Of a stretch of DNA of 37,675 nt, positions 16,346 to 26,841 are shown piece by piece (within the stretch, counting starts at the first letter, position 1; each line of letters opens with the position of its first letter). The notes under the pieces are model-generated. The model had not been told where the DNA came from and did no database searches. It saw nothing but the letters and a program-made list of their open reading frames with translations. Source of the stretch: Chara braunii (lineage: Eukaryota; Streptophyta; Charophyceae; Charales; Characeae). The stretch covers positions 28,449 through 66,123 of the forward strand of contig BFEA01000826.1 in the NCBI GenBank assembly GCA_003427395.1, given 5' to 3'. The position numbers and the translations under genes were made by a program.

Positions 16346-16930
16346 TTTTTTTTCTTTTTTTTTTTTGAACAAAAAATGTTGCTCCCTTTTCCAAAGGAGG
16401 CCGGGAATCCCTCCAGATCTCAACCCAGACGACTGGGGCCATTACCTAGTTTCAGCTAATACTGGAAACCGGGTCCAGTGTCCCTTACTCCTCTTCGAAC
16501 TGTATGCTATTCTTTAACAATCATCAACTGGAAGGCCGGAGGCCTAGATAAGAAGAGAACAGACCAGTCATGGAAAAATTGGACCGACTATTCCTATCTG
16601 GATATCCGGGAGCTTTACCCGGTTTCGCTTCAAGTCTTCACAAAAGAGGGGATGGACTCAGCCACGGGCATATTTTCAGTTTTCCTTCCTGCGGGATAGA
16701 AGCCAGCTGACCCTTGTTGGCCCAAGGCTTGAGTAACCATAGAGAGTTTTTCCTCTGCCAATCCGCAATTATGGTAAGCGGGATCAGAGATACAATTTGA
16801 GCCTTTAGCTTCTCAACATGAGTGGGGTCCTCTTTGAAGAGCAGTCTGTTTCTTGATTGCCATATAGGGTTCATAATGATTCCTCGACAAACCTGTGCAA
16901 TGTAAGTCGGCTCTTGTTTTCACTTGGCAA
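16346..16930 (-). pseudogene. Second LINE fragment (3' terminal coding region)
   Basis: Poly(T) at about 16346-16366 is followed by minus-strand sequence with MNPIWQSRNRLLFKEDPTHV (about 16815-16874). This matches the (H)xIWxxRN(x)xxF block that follows the zinc motif in plant LINE RTs, then ADWQRKNSLWLLKPW. It is about 560 bp, from a different subfamily than 14547-16294. An AAATGTTGCTCC(C/T)TTTT sequence at both about 16298 and 16374 may be part of its TSD, but the boundaries do not line up cleanly. Confidence 0.55.
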
Positions 16931-17125
16931 TTTTTTTATTTTTTTTTTAATATTCTTTTCATATGTTGCAAAATTCAATTGACGAGGCCGGGGACCTCAC
17001 ATTTCAACCCGGAGTTATCCCGACAGCGTCAACCGATTTAGCTTAGTCTTAACTAGCAAAATGAAATGAATTCGGACATAGAATAAAGCCGGACACAATA
17101 TCCCCTACTAACCAAATCTTACTTT
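16931..17125 (-). mobile_element. LINE 3' end fragment
   Basis: A T-rich tract at 16931-16949 leads into GACGAGGCCGGGGACCTCAC (about 16981), the same family 3' block as at about 1060 and 14613, then ATCCCGACAGCGTCAACCGA. It is heavily 5' truncated and no coding sequence remains. Confidence 0.6.
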
Positions 17126-17147
17126 TCAGTTCGCAAGTATGAGCATC

Positions 17148-17262
17148 CCCACACCACTCTTGAAATGTGCAAAATGAGAATGAACTTCCCGCGAGAACAT
17201 GCCCAAATGCACCCGCCACATTTTTGTTTTGTCTTTTTCACAGTTCGAGAGTGGTGTGGCGA
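17148..17262. repeat. Foldback element, about 115 bp
   Basis: CCACACCACTCTTGAAATGTG at the left pairs with CACAGTTCGAGAGTGGTGTGG at the right. The loop is about 70 bp and non-coding. It is unrelated by eye to families A-D. Confidence 0.6.
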
Positions 17263-17338
17263 GGCCCTATTTCTGACAACCTATTACATTCGCTTGATTA
17301 TAAGTCGTAGCTATGCGTGCAGGCGTCTACTGGGGGGA

Positions 17339-17489
17339 GGTCCCACTAGCAAAGGAGGTTGGATAAATATCCTGAATCTGGACGTGTTTTAAGCAGAGAT
17401 GCTGAAAAACAGTTCAATTTCGACATTTTGCACCTTTCCTCAAACAAGTCCAGATTCAGGTGTTCAATCCAATCCTCTTTGCTAGTAAC
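17339..17489. repeat. Foldback (MITE-like) element, family A
   Basis: GTCCCACTAGCAAAGGAGGT at the left pairs with CCTCTTTGCTAGTAACG at the right. Internally CCTGAATCTGGACGTGTTT pairs with AAACAAGTCCAGATTCAGG. At 151 bp it is among the best preserved of the family. Confidence 0.72.
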
Positions 17490-17520
17490 GCTTAGGAGTT
17501 GCTGTAGTGTCCAGGGGCTA

Positions 17521-17594
17521 GGTCCCACTTGCACGAACCGTAGATAGCAAAGATCAACGGGCGAAATCTCCTAATTTGTGCAAGTGGGACCTTG
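17521..17594. repeat. Family B foldback element, host of the chromovirus (left part)
   Basis: GGTCCCACTTGCACGAA pairs with TTTGTGCAAGTGGGACC around a CGTAGATAG..GATCAACGG centre. The element's right flank is cut by the LTR at 17595 and resumes at 26676 (CTTGCCCCGG). The joined site matches GGGACCTTGCCCCGG at about 2078-2092. Confidence 0.65.
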
Positions 17595-18729
17595 TGCAAT
17601 AACCCATGCCATATGTCTTGTAGAAATTTGAGGGACGACCTGGCCGCCCTCAGGCAGGCCAAAAAATGAGGTAAGGGACCCCACACAGGGATTCAGGGCC
17701 TGGGCGTGCCACAGTTGACTTTTGTCAACTGTTGCGACCCCAACAGTCAAAGTCCAAAGGTACCCAGTCCAGGCCACCGGTCAAGCACACACACTTGTTT
17801 GTTTGCAGGTACCCAAACAACATCAAGTCCAAGGGGGAATTCTGCAACTGTACAATCCAGGCCTTCGGCTATGACTCAATCTGAACGACCGAGGGGAGGA
17901 GACTCGAGGCCAGAGAACCTCGTCAAACACCACTTAAAGTTTGGCCTCGAGGTGGTCAGCATTCAGTATTGCTATGCTGGTTCAACGCTGGCTTGACTTT
18001 GACTTGACCCTGACACTATGTTAGCGCGACGCTGGCTAGACGCTGGATGTGCATCAGAGCTGCGGACGACGACACGAGGGAGAGGCAACACACTGGCTTT
18101 GTACGTTAGGCATGTTGATGTGGCGCTGCCTGTAGGCTTCATGGCATGCTGACGTGGCGCTGCCTTTGGTATATGTGGCGCTGCCTATGGTCTACGTGGC
18201 ATGCTGACGTGGCGCTGCCTCTGGTCTTCGTGGCATGCTGATGTGGCGCTACCTCTGGTATATGTCGCGCTGCTATTGGTCTTCATTGATGATGTGGCAT
18301 TGCCACCTGTCTTGTTTATGACGTGGCATTGTCCACGCTGTCTACATGAGGTGACTGGTTACGAGGAAGAGGAAGATCAGGACTGTGGAGAGATCGTGAA
18401 TACGTACCTGGTTGTCTTCATGTTGACATAGCTCCAATGCTGATGAGGGACTACTTAGACGTGCCACGTGGCACATTGAGGTTATTTCAGATACTTGTTC
18501 AGACTGCTGATTATTAAAGTGGTGTTGGAGGAGGGAGCCCGAAACAGGAGTGGGCATTGTATTTATTTCCTCTCCTTTGTCTAATCTCCCTCCTCTCTCC
18601 TTCGTCTGTGTATGATTATCTCGTCTTATTCTGTTTGGACACGATCTTAATTATTGGTAATCATCAGTTGTTGACATTCATCTGGACTTGCATTGTTGAT
18701 AACTGTCTTCACGATCTGGGTTCATTACA
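17595..18729 (+). repeat. Left LTR of the chromovirus
   Basis: Begins TGCAATAACCCATGCCATAT and ends GATCTGGGTTCATTACA, both shared with the right LTR. The middle (about 18110-18350) is an irregular array of GTGGCGCTGCC and GTGGCATGCTGA phrases. A GTATTTATTTCC at about 18549 is the best TATA-like element, so the U3 would include the array; this is inferred. Confidence 0.9.
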
Positions 18730-19150
18730 ATTTGGTATCGGAGCAACTCTTCACCGCGATTTGTTGTCAGTTATCAGGTGCTGACGTGGCACCCAGGTAA
18801 GTGGGAGGTGCCGCATGTGCAATATGAAACGCGTTTATTAATGCGTGTGGTCTTACCGCAAGTCTAGACATGATAATAGTGAATTTTCGAGCAGCCGGCC
18901 CTTTGAAGATGATGACAAGGCTACGCTGAAGATTGAAGACTTACGTTGGCAACAGGCTGACTAGGCGCTGGTACCGCTGTTGTGGCACATTGTTATGTAG
19001 GAAGCAGAGCATGGTCTGACGTGGCATGTATCTGTTGCTGCTTGTTATTGATGTGCTGACTTGGTATATTGATGGAAGGTACACCTGCATTGTGAGATGG
19101 CATCCCTACTCGTAGACCTATCAGGTCCTTGAGTTGCTGACGTGGCAGAC
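18110..19150 (+). promoter_or_regulatory. Cluster of TGACGTGGC (bZIP-type) motifs in LTR and leader
   Basis: Exact TGACGTGGC occurs at 18150, 18205, 18319, 18782, 19017 and 19138, with single-mismatch versions between (for example TGATGTGGC) and a CACGTGGCA at about 18466. TGACGTGG joins an as-1/C-box half to a G-box core and is a known binding site for plant bZIP factors, including those of stress and unfolded-protein responses. A role in driving the element is inference. The right LTR keeps two exact sites (26131 and 26266). Confidence 0.45.
18733..18744 (+). other. Primer-binding site (initiator Met-tRNA type)
   Basis: TGGTATCGGAGC starts 3 bp after the left LTR. The common plant retrotransposon site complementary to the initiator Met-tRNA 3' end is TGGTATCAGAGC; one base differs. 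Confidence 0.8.
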
Positions 19151-19550
19151 TCTTTGAGTTGCTGTGTTGGCGGGCCAGGGGTGACACGTGACATATGTAA
19201 GGACTGTTCAAAGTGTGAAAGTGCACTTGAGTTGTACTGCTACTGCAGATGATTGAGAAGAGAACTTACCATTGATCGTATTATGTGTTGGTTCTATTCA
19301 CCTGTTGGTTGTCTGTGGATGATGTGTATACTTACTCTTGTGTCGTTGTCTTGATCACACTGGTCGTGGTTGCGGTACCTGTAGATTTAGAATGTCATCA
19401 CAAAGAATAGACAACAAAAGTTAGAACTCAGAAAAGACTTGGAAATTTGTTTCTTTAATTTCTTGATGTAAGTTGTTGTAGAAAACGTGTGTAATGTAGA
19501 ATTTATTTCTATCTTCTAATTTTATTTATTGTGCAGTAAATACACGCGGG
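18745..19550. other. Chromovirus leader, non-coding
   Basis: About 800 bp between the primer-binding site and the first gag-like sequence. It holds further TGACGTGGC motifs but no frame that I can support. Long leaders are common in plant gypsy elements. Confidence 0.5.
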
Positions 19551-19554
19551 CAAA

Positions 19555-21392
19555 ATGAACTCTCTCTGGAAATGTCTGCGTGCCTTTATCCTGACGCGGT
19601 TCATTCCACTTCTCTTCTTCCCGATTCCTCTCATGGTCTATGCCGAAGGGGGGGAATTGAAGACGCGTGGTTAGATTGACGCAAGAAGGGAATTTATGAA
19701 AGGCCTTCTTCGTCAGTTGCTTTGTGCAATACATGGTGCTGGCTGGGACGCCGAATAGCATGTTAACGGACAATTCAACCTGCAAGTTGTAGAGGGTGAA
19801 CTTGATGCTGCTAAAACTGCTGTTCAGATGATGAAAACCAGAGAAGGGTCGAAGACCTCATAAGGCAAGGGCATATTGCTCTTGATCATTATATCGTTGA
19901 GCACTTAGACGAACTGGACCAGAAAAGAGAAGATTAGAAAGAAAAAAGAATTGAAAAGAGAGAACCGCAACTGTCTGTGGATATGATGGAGGAAAAGATC
20001 AGATAGTTAGAGAACACATTGAGAAAAGAGAGAAGGAAGGTTGAAGAATACCGAAGATTAAAAGAACAGCAAGAAGAAAAAGGGAGAGTAATAAAAGAGT
20101 TGAGACAAAAGTTTCATTATGAGGAAGCAGAAAGTGAAGTTGCATTTACTCTTCAGTCTATCATGGAATACCTCGTGCATCTCGAAAAGAAGATTAACAA
20201 TAACACTGCCGCGATTGAGTCCATGACCAGAATTATGAAAGGGAAAGACAAAGTGGTGTAAGAGGAGGTGGCCAAGGGGGGAGAAGATAAAAAATCCCAA
20301 GAAAAATTAATGAAGGATGCAATAAAACGGGTCACGCCAGAGAAACATGAAAGTTCTAAGAAAGAACCTGAGAGATCAGGTGAGAAGAAAGAAGAACCCA
20401 CCGGAAAGAAAGAAAAACCCACCGGAAAGAAGGAAGAATGGGCGAAATAAGCGAAAAAGCCGAAAAAGAAAGAAAATGTCAAAATGAAATTGTCGTTCAC
20501 GTACAACAATAAGAAGGACGTGAACTTGTTGTTGTGGATCGCAGAGATTCAGACTTATTGTAGCACAACTCTTGTCGAGCCTGAGAGCCAGGTAACTTTC
20601 TCCATGTCGTGTCTGGGAGGAGTTGCCAAGGAGTGGGTACTGTCCGAGGCCAACGCTGCAGGTTTCGAAGATACAGGTGAGTGGTCTAAGAATCTAACGT
20701 TGAAACAATTTCTCCAAAAGATAAAGGAGAGATTTCTCGACAAAACGACGGCTGACAAAGCCTTTGACGAGCTCACCACTATAGGCCAAAAACGTTGGAC
20801 TTCTGTCGATGCCTTGTCTCGTGAAGTGGATCGTCTGTTGCAGGTACCTAGATTGAGCCTTCAAGACAACCAGGTTTTGTACATCTACTCACGTGCTTTG
20901 CCCGAACCTATTCGCGTACAACTTGTTGCAGAAGCTAAGTCTAGTAGGTATAACAACTATCGACAGTTCCGCGATCTCGCTCTTCAACGAGAGCAGATGA
21001 CCACACAGGTAAAAGAGTCTTACACTTCAGTAGTCAAATCAGGACTGGTTGGTGGGTATGGAAAACGGGTCCTTTGGCGGCAAAAGCGCCTGGACCATAT
21101 GCTTGTCGTATTCGATGATGAGACAGTATAAATGTTACCTCTTGGTGAGTCTGAAGGAGGAGGAGATAACAGCGGCAGTGAATCTCGGAAGGGTAATGTC
21201 ACCGCCGTAATGGCCAACAAAGGAGGCCAAACCCAGTGGAAGAAGAAGAGGTCACGCTCGTTCCCTGAGCATTCCGGAATAGCGTTCGGGAGGCCTTGGG
21301 AGAAAATGAATATGACCCGTGAGGAATGGCAGTCCAAGATGGACAACCGCCAGTGCCTCAAGTATGGCACCGTGGGGCACGTGATAGCCTAG
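19555..21392 (+). pseudogene. Chromovirus gag
   Basis: From 19922 a single frame holds a Lys/Glu-rich coiled coil (RKVEEYRRLKEQQEEKGRVI) and a Lys/Pro/Glu spacer with repeated EEPTGKKE. Next is the capsid-like Retrotrans_gag domain (about 20484-21010: VTFSMSCLGGVAKEWV, then FLQKIKERF and a YIYSRALPEPIR helix). It ends in a zinc knuckle read as CLKYGTVGHVIA-stop-C. The second knuckle Cys is Tyr and a TAG sits inside the knuckle. Stops also occur at 20259, 20448 and 21129, all in the same frame. The earliest ATG (19555) is in doubt because the first 370 bp are poorly open. Gag would form the particle and bind the RNA. Confidence 0.75.
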
Positions 21393-21639
21393 TGCCCGCT
21401 TATTCGTAACCCAAAAGCGAGCAGCCAGCAGGAGTAGCATCTGCTCTTACTGAGTCAAAGGGTATAGACGAAGAAAGAGGTAAGGCGCCTACAATCCCTT
21501 CTACTCCTTCGACTCTCAAGGCAGAGAATGACTCTTCTTCCGCCCGTCGTCCAAACCACGCTAACATAGTCCTTTGTTCTGTCTCATTGGACGATTCCCT
21601 TGACGAACTCGACAATGAACTAATAGCACTTAGGAGTTC

Positions 21640-22044
21640 GTGAAAGCAAAGTTTAAGGGTGAATTAATGATCGAGGATGTTGAGATTGCGCACACACGAG
21701 TAGCTGTCCTGTTAGATCCGGGATCGACGCGGTCTTATATCTCAGAGAAGGGAATTCGGAAATTGCATATGAGAATGAAGGTAAAAGATTTACCTCGACT
21801 TATCATCACGTCTATACTGGCTGACAAGAGCACGATCACTGTCTCTCAATATGTCGATCGTGTTAAATGTTACTTCACGACCAAGGAAAGTAAAAAGATT
21901 TTACACGAGGTATCTTTCCTTATCGAGAAGAATTTACCCTTTGACTTAATTCGGGGTATGGATTGGCATGAGGAGACCCAGAAGTTAAGTTCAAAGATAA
22001 AATTATCAAACTCAAGGACGAGAAATCCGAATTACGTGCGATAA
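21640..22044 (+). pseudogene. Chromovirus aspartic protease
   Basis: VAVLLDPGSTRSYISEKG carries the retropepsin active-site loop (D-x-G-S/T in place of the common DSGA), and NLPFDLIRGMDWHEETQK is the matching C-terminal ILGMDWL-type segment. The spacing of about 85 residues suits the family. It is in a different frame from gag and from RT, so it lies in a broken pol. It would cleave Gag and Pol. Confidence 0.75.
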
Positions 22045-22073
22045 ACTTATACCATAAATCAACTTTTCGATCG

Positions 22074-22817
22074 ATGGTTGCTAAGAAGAAGTTAGATCAG
22101 AAGGTGATGATAGTGCTTGTTAAACAAGTAGATGAGTATTTTTCATCCTACCCACCTTCTATTGAAAAACTTTTTGACGAGTATAAGGACTTGCAGACTG
22201 AGCCGACGGGAATCACTGAGTGTGCTATCAAACACACGATTGAGATCATTCCCGGAAGCAAGATTCCCAAGGGTCCCATCTACCGAATGTCTGCTAGGGA
22301 ACTTGAGAAACTGCGAAAGCAGCTGCAGGAACTTACTGATAGAGGATGGATTCACCCTAGCTCATCTCCTTATGGTGCGCCTGTCTTATTCGTGCCTAAA
22401 AAGAAAGGTGAACTTCACTTATGTATTGATTATCGCGGGCTGAATTCCGTCACTGTTAAAAACGCAGAACCTTTTCCGCACATTGACGATATAGTGGATC
22501 AGTTGCAGGGATGTAGATATTTCAGTAAGATTGATCTCAAGTCAGGGTATCACCAGATAGAGGTGGCACTTGAGGATCAACACAAGATGGTTTTCCGAAC
22601 CAGGTATGAACACTACGAGTTCGTGGTTAGGCCTTTCGGTCTGACCAATGCACCTGCGACCTTCCAAAGGTCAATGAACGAGTTATTTTGTCAGTGGCTT
22701 GACCAATTCGTAATAGTCTATCTCCACGACATTATAGTGTATAGCAAAACACTAGAAGATCATGAAAAACATTTGCGAATGGTCTTGCAGAAGTTGAAAG
22801 AGGGCAATTCAAATTGA
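22074..22817 (+). pseudogene. Chromovirus reverse transcriptase
   Basis: A 247-residue frame with the gypsy RT motifs in order: PSSSPYGAPVLFVPKKKG, LCIDYRGLNSVTVKN, FSKIDLKSGYHQI (catalytic Asp), FVVRPFGLTNAPATFQR, and VIVYLHDIIVYS. The last should read YLDD; the first catalytic Asp is His, so polymerase activity is lost. At about 22805 a one-base shift moves the continuing thumb sequence (FKLNPKKFEFAKLEVLYLGH) into the next frame. Confidence 0.92.
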
Positions 22818-23806
22818 ATCCGAAAAAGTTTGAGTTTGCTAAGCTTGAAGTTTTGTACCTAGGGCATATAGTAAGCGAAGAAGGACTAAGACCTCAAGAA
22901 AAAAAAATTACATCAATCAGAGATTGACCACAACCTAATACTATAACTAAACTAAATTTTTTCTTAGGATTTGCTAGCTATTACAAGAAGTTCGTCAGAA
23001 ACTTTTTCCTGATAGCTGCTCCTACGAGAATATTATTGAAAAAAAAAAAGTATTGGTTGTGGGACAAAGATTGTGAGTCGTCATTTAGGAAGCTAAAACA
23101 TTCTTTGACTCACTACCCTATCCTAAAGATTGCTGACGCTTCTCTTCCTTTCATTGTCACGACTAACGTCAGTTAGTATGGGATTGGGGCTGTACTACAA
23201 GAAGATAACGGTAAAGGATATAGACCTATTGAATTTATGTCAAGAAGACTTTCGTCAGAAAAAGTAGCGAACTCGGCGTATGAAAGAGAATTGTATGCCT
23301 TAGTAGCTGCAGTAGATACCTGGAAATACTACTTGTTAGGAAGGCATTTCACTGTCTACTCTGACCACTCTACATTGAAGTGGATCAAAACTCACCCTAG
23401 ACTCTCTGACAAGTTTGTAAGGTGGTCCTCATTCCTAGATATATTTGACTTTGAGGTGAAAACCATCAAAGGTAAGTCTAACATGGTTGCAGACGCTTTA
23501 TCCAGACGTGCAGATTTGTTTGGAACTATTGTTTCTTCTCTCGATATTCGAAATGACTTGAAAGAACAGATCCGCCAGGTTTATGAAAATGATCCTATTT
23601 GGAGTCCTATCATTGGAACTCTAAAAAATAACCCTAAATTATTTTCAGAATATCGAATGATTGATGACTTACCCTTCTTGCTAGACAAAACCGAACAACG
23701 ATTGTGTATTTCTCACCTTGAACCAATTAAGAGTTTGATTATTGGAGAATGCCATGATGCGGAATGTCACTTTGGTTTCAAGAAGATGTATGTCGATGTA
23801 AGATGA
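22805..23806 (+). pseudogene. Chromovirus RT thumb, RNase H and integrase N-terminus
   Basis: Continues from RT in the second frame: thumb (LGFASYYKKFVRNF), then RNase H with TTNVS where TTDAS is expected (first Asp to Asn), IEFMSRRLSSEKVANSAYER (catalytic Glu region), VYSDHSTLKWI (Asp) and MVADALSRRADL. The integrase zinc-binding part starts at ECHDAECHFGFKKM. Stops interrupt at about 22926 (TGA), 23174 (TAG) and 23804 (TGA). RNase H would remove template RNA; the Asp-to-Asn change should disable it. Confidence 0.88.
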
Positions 23807-25190
23807 CGTTTTGAATGGAAAGGAATGAAGGAAGACGTACTAACGTATGTGCGGACTTATCTTGTCTGTCAAAGGAACAAACCCCAACAGAAAAATTTCC
23901 ACGAGAAATGAAAGTTGAAAAAATATTCCATAAAAAAAAAATCCTTCATATTTATAATTATCATTCTTATATTCGTCCAATTCTAAAATTTCCAGTTTTA
24001 TTTGATAAGTTCCCGTCTAAATATGAGCTTTCCCTTCCAACTACATCTATTTGCTCAAGATGGAATGAAAGTCTGAACGAGTTTATGAAATTTTTTAATT
24101 AAATTTTCGTTATACTTCGACAAATATGTTCTAATTTAGATTGGATTAACCTATTTATGACTGAAAATCCTTACTTAGAATGGCATTCCAATTAAAACAT
24201 TTCATGAACTCGTCCACACTTTCATTCCATCTCTAGCATGCAGTCCAAATAAGAAGGGATACCCTATTCTTGGAATGAAAGTTTGCAAATAAGATGAAAA
24301 ACTTTAAAATTGGCATGACATTTTTAAAGATGGAATGAAAATTTGAAATTTAGACTGTAATTTTACTATAGAATGATTATTAAATTATGAAAAAAAAATT
24401 CGTTGACCTTCACATGAGAATCCAATGGGACTACTGAGACCGCCGCATATTCCAAGTGAGCCAGACGAGTTTATCTCCATTGACTTTATGAGTCTCACGA
24501 AGAGTCGGAATGACAAATGTCGGATGATGGTCATTGTGGATAGATTCTCAAAGTATGCTATGTTCATTCCTTTGATTGTTGAAGCTAGAACCGAACTTGT
24601 TATTCAAAAGTATCAGATGCGATGGGTTTCAGCGTATGGTTTTTCCAAAACCATTATCTCTGATAGGAATGTTCGGTTCACTAGTCTGCAATGGCATAAG
24701 TTGATGGAAGTCTATGGAACCAGGTTGACCATGTCGTCAGGCAGACATTCCGAAACGAATAGCCAAACAGAGCAAATGAACCGTCTATGCTAACAACTTT
24801 TGCGAATGTATGTCCGACCTGATCAAATTGATTGGGATGAGAACTTGCCCAAAATTGTTAGTGCTTACAATAACAGTATCCATACTGTCACGGGTAGAAC
24901 TCCTAACGCACTACATAAGGGTTGGAAGCTTAGGTGTCCCATTGACTAGAGACCCGATTCAGAGGTAACCCCGAGGTACGCATGAGTTTGTAGTTTTGTA
25001 TGAAGAAGACATCAAGAAAGTAAAGGAAAACATACAAAAGACTCAATTACAAATGATTGAGCAGGCTAATAAACATCGTCGACCTTCACAATTTCAAGAA
25101 CGGGATTTTGTTTGGGTCAAATCTAAAGAGTTCTCCTTAGAAGAAAATGTGTCTCAGAATCTGCCACCTGTCTACTTTGGCCCCTAAGGA
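23807..25190 (+). pseudogene. Chromovirus integrase, split by an insertion
   Basis: The HHCC domain continues (WKGMKEDVLTYVRTYLVCQR) to 23907, then 508 bp of foreign DNA intervene. The catalytic core resumes in the same frame at 24421: FISIDFM (first Asp), TIISDRNVRFTS (second Asp), SQTEQMNR (Glu), so the D-D-E residues are kept. TAA 24791 and TAG near 24949 interrupt, and a frame change leads to the C-terminal part (24996-25187: DIKKVKENIQKTQLQMIEQA, FVWVKSKEF). Integrase inserts the cDNA. Confidence 0.85.
23903..24420. mobile_element. AT-rich foldback-like insertion with GAGAA TSD
   Basis: GAGAA at 23903-23907 and 24416-24420 brackets 508 bp that break the integrase. Removing it with one TSD copy keeps the integrase frame, which marks the exact insertion. 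Inside, GATGGAATGAAAGT(C/G)TG..CGAGTTTATGAAA (about 24057) recurs inverted at about 24195-24237, and GGAATGAAA motifs recur at about 24273 and 24334. There is no ORF. It resembles a MITE; its ends are only weakly inverted. Confidence 0.7.
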
Positions 25191-25254
25191 CGTACCCTCT
25201 CTTTCATGCGTCTAAACTACTACCTTATGTAGAAAGTGATAACTGTCCTAATAG

Positions 25255-25470
25255 GCCATTCATGTTTCCACCATCTATGAATGAGAACTACGAAGTTGAG
25301 AACATATTGGAACACGCCTATTTCTCTACAGGTGGCAGAGGATGACCTCAGAAGCAGTGCAAGGTAAAGTTCAAATCTCAACCTCCATCTGAAGCTAGAT
25401 GGTGTAGTAGGAAAGAACTTTTAACCACAGCTCCTGACATTATTGCTGCATATGAACATGGGTTAGGATA
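25255..25470 (+). pseudogene. Chromovirus C-terminal chromodomain
   Basis: After integrase comes YEVENILEHAYFSTGG, a stop, CKVKFQSQPPSEARW, then RKELLTTAPDIIAAYE. This matches the chromodomain scheme YEVExILxHR..LVKWKGYxxxExTWE..L..A..LI..Y at low similarity. Aromatic cage residues are partly lost (KVKF for VKW). In chromoviruses the domain targets integration to marked heterochromatin. It ends about 50 bp before the right LTR. Confidence 0.65.
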
Positions 25471-25520
25471 AAAATTGTTGTATTTTCTGCAATGGAACTC
25501 GAAAACTGGGACGCCAGGAA

Positions 25521-26675
25521 TGCAATAACCCATGCCATATGTCTCCTAGAAATTTGAGGGCCGACCTGGCCGCCCTCAGCCAGGCCAAAAAACACGGTAA
25601 GGGACCCCACACAGGGATTCAAGGCCTGGGCATGCCAAAGTTGACTTTTGTCAACTGTCGCGACCGCAACAGTCAAAGTCCAAAGGTACCTAGTCCAGGT
25701 CACCGGTCAAGCACACACACTTGTTTGTATGCAGGTACCCAGACAACATCAAGTCCAAGGGGGAATTCTGCAACTGTACAATCCAAGTCTTCGGTTGTGA
25801 CTCAATCTGGACGACTGAGGGGAGGAGACTCAAGGCCAGAGAGCCTCGTCAAACACTACTTAAAGTTTGGCCTCGAGGTGGTCAGCATTCAGTCTTGTTA
25901 TGATGGTTCAACGCTGGCGTGACTTTGACTTGACGTTGGCACTATGCTAGCGCGACGCTAGCTAGACGCTGGCTGTGCATCAGAGCTGCAGACGACGACA
26001 CGAGGGAAAGGCAACACGCTGGCTTTGTACGCCATGCATGCTGATGTGGTGCTGCTTGTAGTCTTCATGGCATGCTGACATGGCGCTGCCTCTGGTATAT
26101 GTGGTGCTGCCTATGGTCTACGTGGCATGCTGACGTGGCGCTGCCTCTGGTATATGTGGTGCTGCTTCTGGTTTTCGTGGCATGCTGATGTGGCGCTACC
26201 TCTGGTATATGTCGCGCTGCTATTGGTCTTCATTGATGATGTGGCATTGCCACCTATCTTCTTTATGACGTGGCATTGTCCACGCTGTCTACATGAGGTG
26301 ACAGGTTGCGAGGAAGAGGAAGATCAGACATGTGGAGAGATCGTGAATGCATCCTGGTTGTCTTCATTTTGAGATTGCTCCAGCGCTGATGAGGGACTAA
26401 TTAGATGTGCCATGTGGCACATTGAGGTTGCTTCAGATACTCGTTCAGACTTTTGATTATTGAAGTGGTGTTGGAGGAGGGAGCACGGAGCAGGACTGGG
26501 CACTGTATTTATTTCCTGTCCTTTGTCTAATCTCCCTCCTCTCTCCTTCGCCTGTGTATGATTATCTCGTCTTATTTTTTCTGGACACGATCTTAATTAT
26601 TGGTAATCATCAGTTGTTGACATTCATCTGGACTTGCATTGTTGATAATTGTCTTCAAGATCTGGGTTCATTACA
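25521..26675 (+). repeat. Right LTR of the chromovirus
   Basis: Starts TGCAATAACCCATGCCATAT and ends GGGTTCATTACA. It is 20 bp longer than the left LTR, with an extra GTGGC phrase in the internal array. Followed at once by CTTG, the TSD. Confidence 0.9.
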
Positions 26676-26760
26676 CTTGCCCCGGTACGTGTAGAAAGGT
26701 GAAATTGAAAGAAAAAGAAGAAGGGAAAAAAAAACAGTTCATACTCCATCCATTTCTTTT
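26676..26760. other. Right remainder of the family B target and A-rich DNA
   Basis: CTTGCCCCGG continues the element interrupted at 17594. The following GAAAGAAAAAGAAGAAGGGA stretch is low complexity with no gene. Confidence 0.45.
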
Positions 26761-26764
26761 TCCT

Positions 26765-26841
26765 TTTTTTTTTTTTTTTAACTAGCCCAGTGGGCTTCCA
26801 TTATTATATCAAGAACAAATTGAGGCCCCTCACAAACAACC
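26765..26841 (-). mobile_element. LINE 3' end remnant
   Basis: A poly(T) tract is followed by AACTAGCCCAGTGGGCTTCC and TTGAGGCCCCTCACAAACAA, a diverged version of the GAGGCCGGGGACCTCAC 3' block of the other copies. About 60 bp remain before a family A foldback starts. Confidence 0.4.

Larger units (their letters stand above)
17595..26675 (+). mobile_element. Ty3/gypsy chromovirus LTR retrotransposon, complete but decayed
   Basis: 9,081 bp with TG..CA LTRs of 1,135 and 1,155 bp and a 4-bp TSD CTTG (17591-17594 and 26676-26679). A primer-binding site follows the left LTR. The order is gag, protease, RT, RNase H, integrase and chromodomain, which is the gypsy order; the chromodomain after integrase marks the chromovirus lineage. 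The LTRs differ at many positions and by small indels, so insertion is not recent. Stops, a frameshift at about 22805, active-site substitutions and an inserted element inactivate it. No clean polypurine tract is visible before the right LTR. Confidence 0.9.

Noticed and set aside
16296-16395. AAATGTTGCTCC repeat as a clean TSD for the second LINE fragment
   Set aside because: The repeat copies do not sit at the tail junction and at the 5' limit of that fragment, so the assignment cannot be defended.
18395-18425. CTGATGAGGGAC in the LTRs as a hammerhead (left LTR and the matching place in the right LTR)
   Set aside because: No GAAA strand or stem II partner follows at a usable distance.
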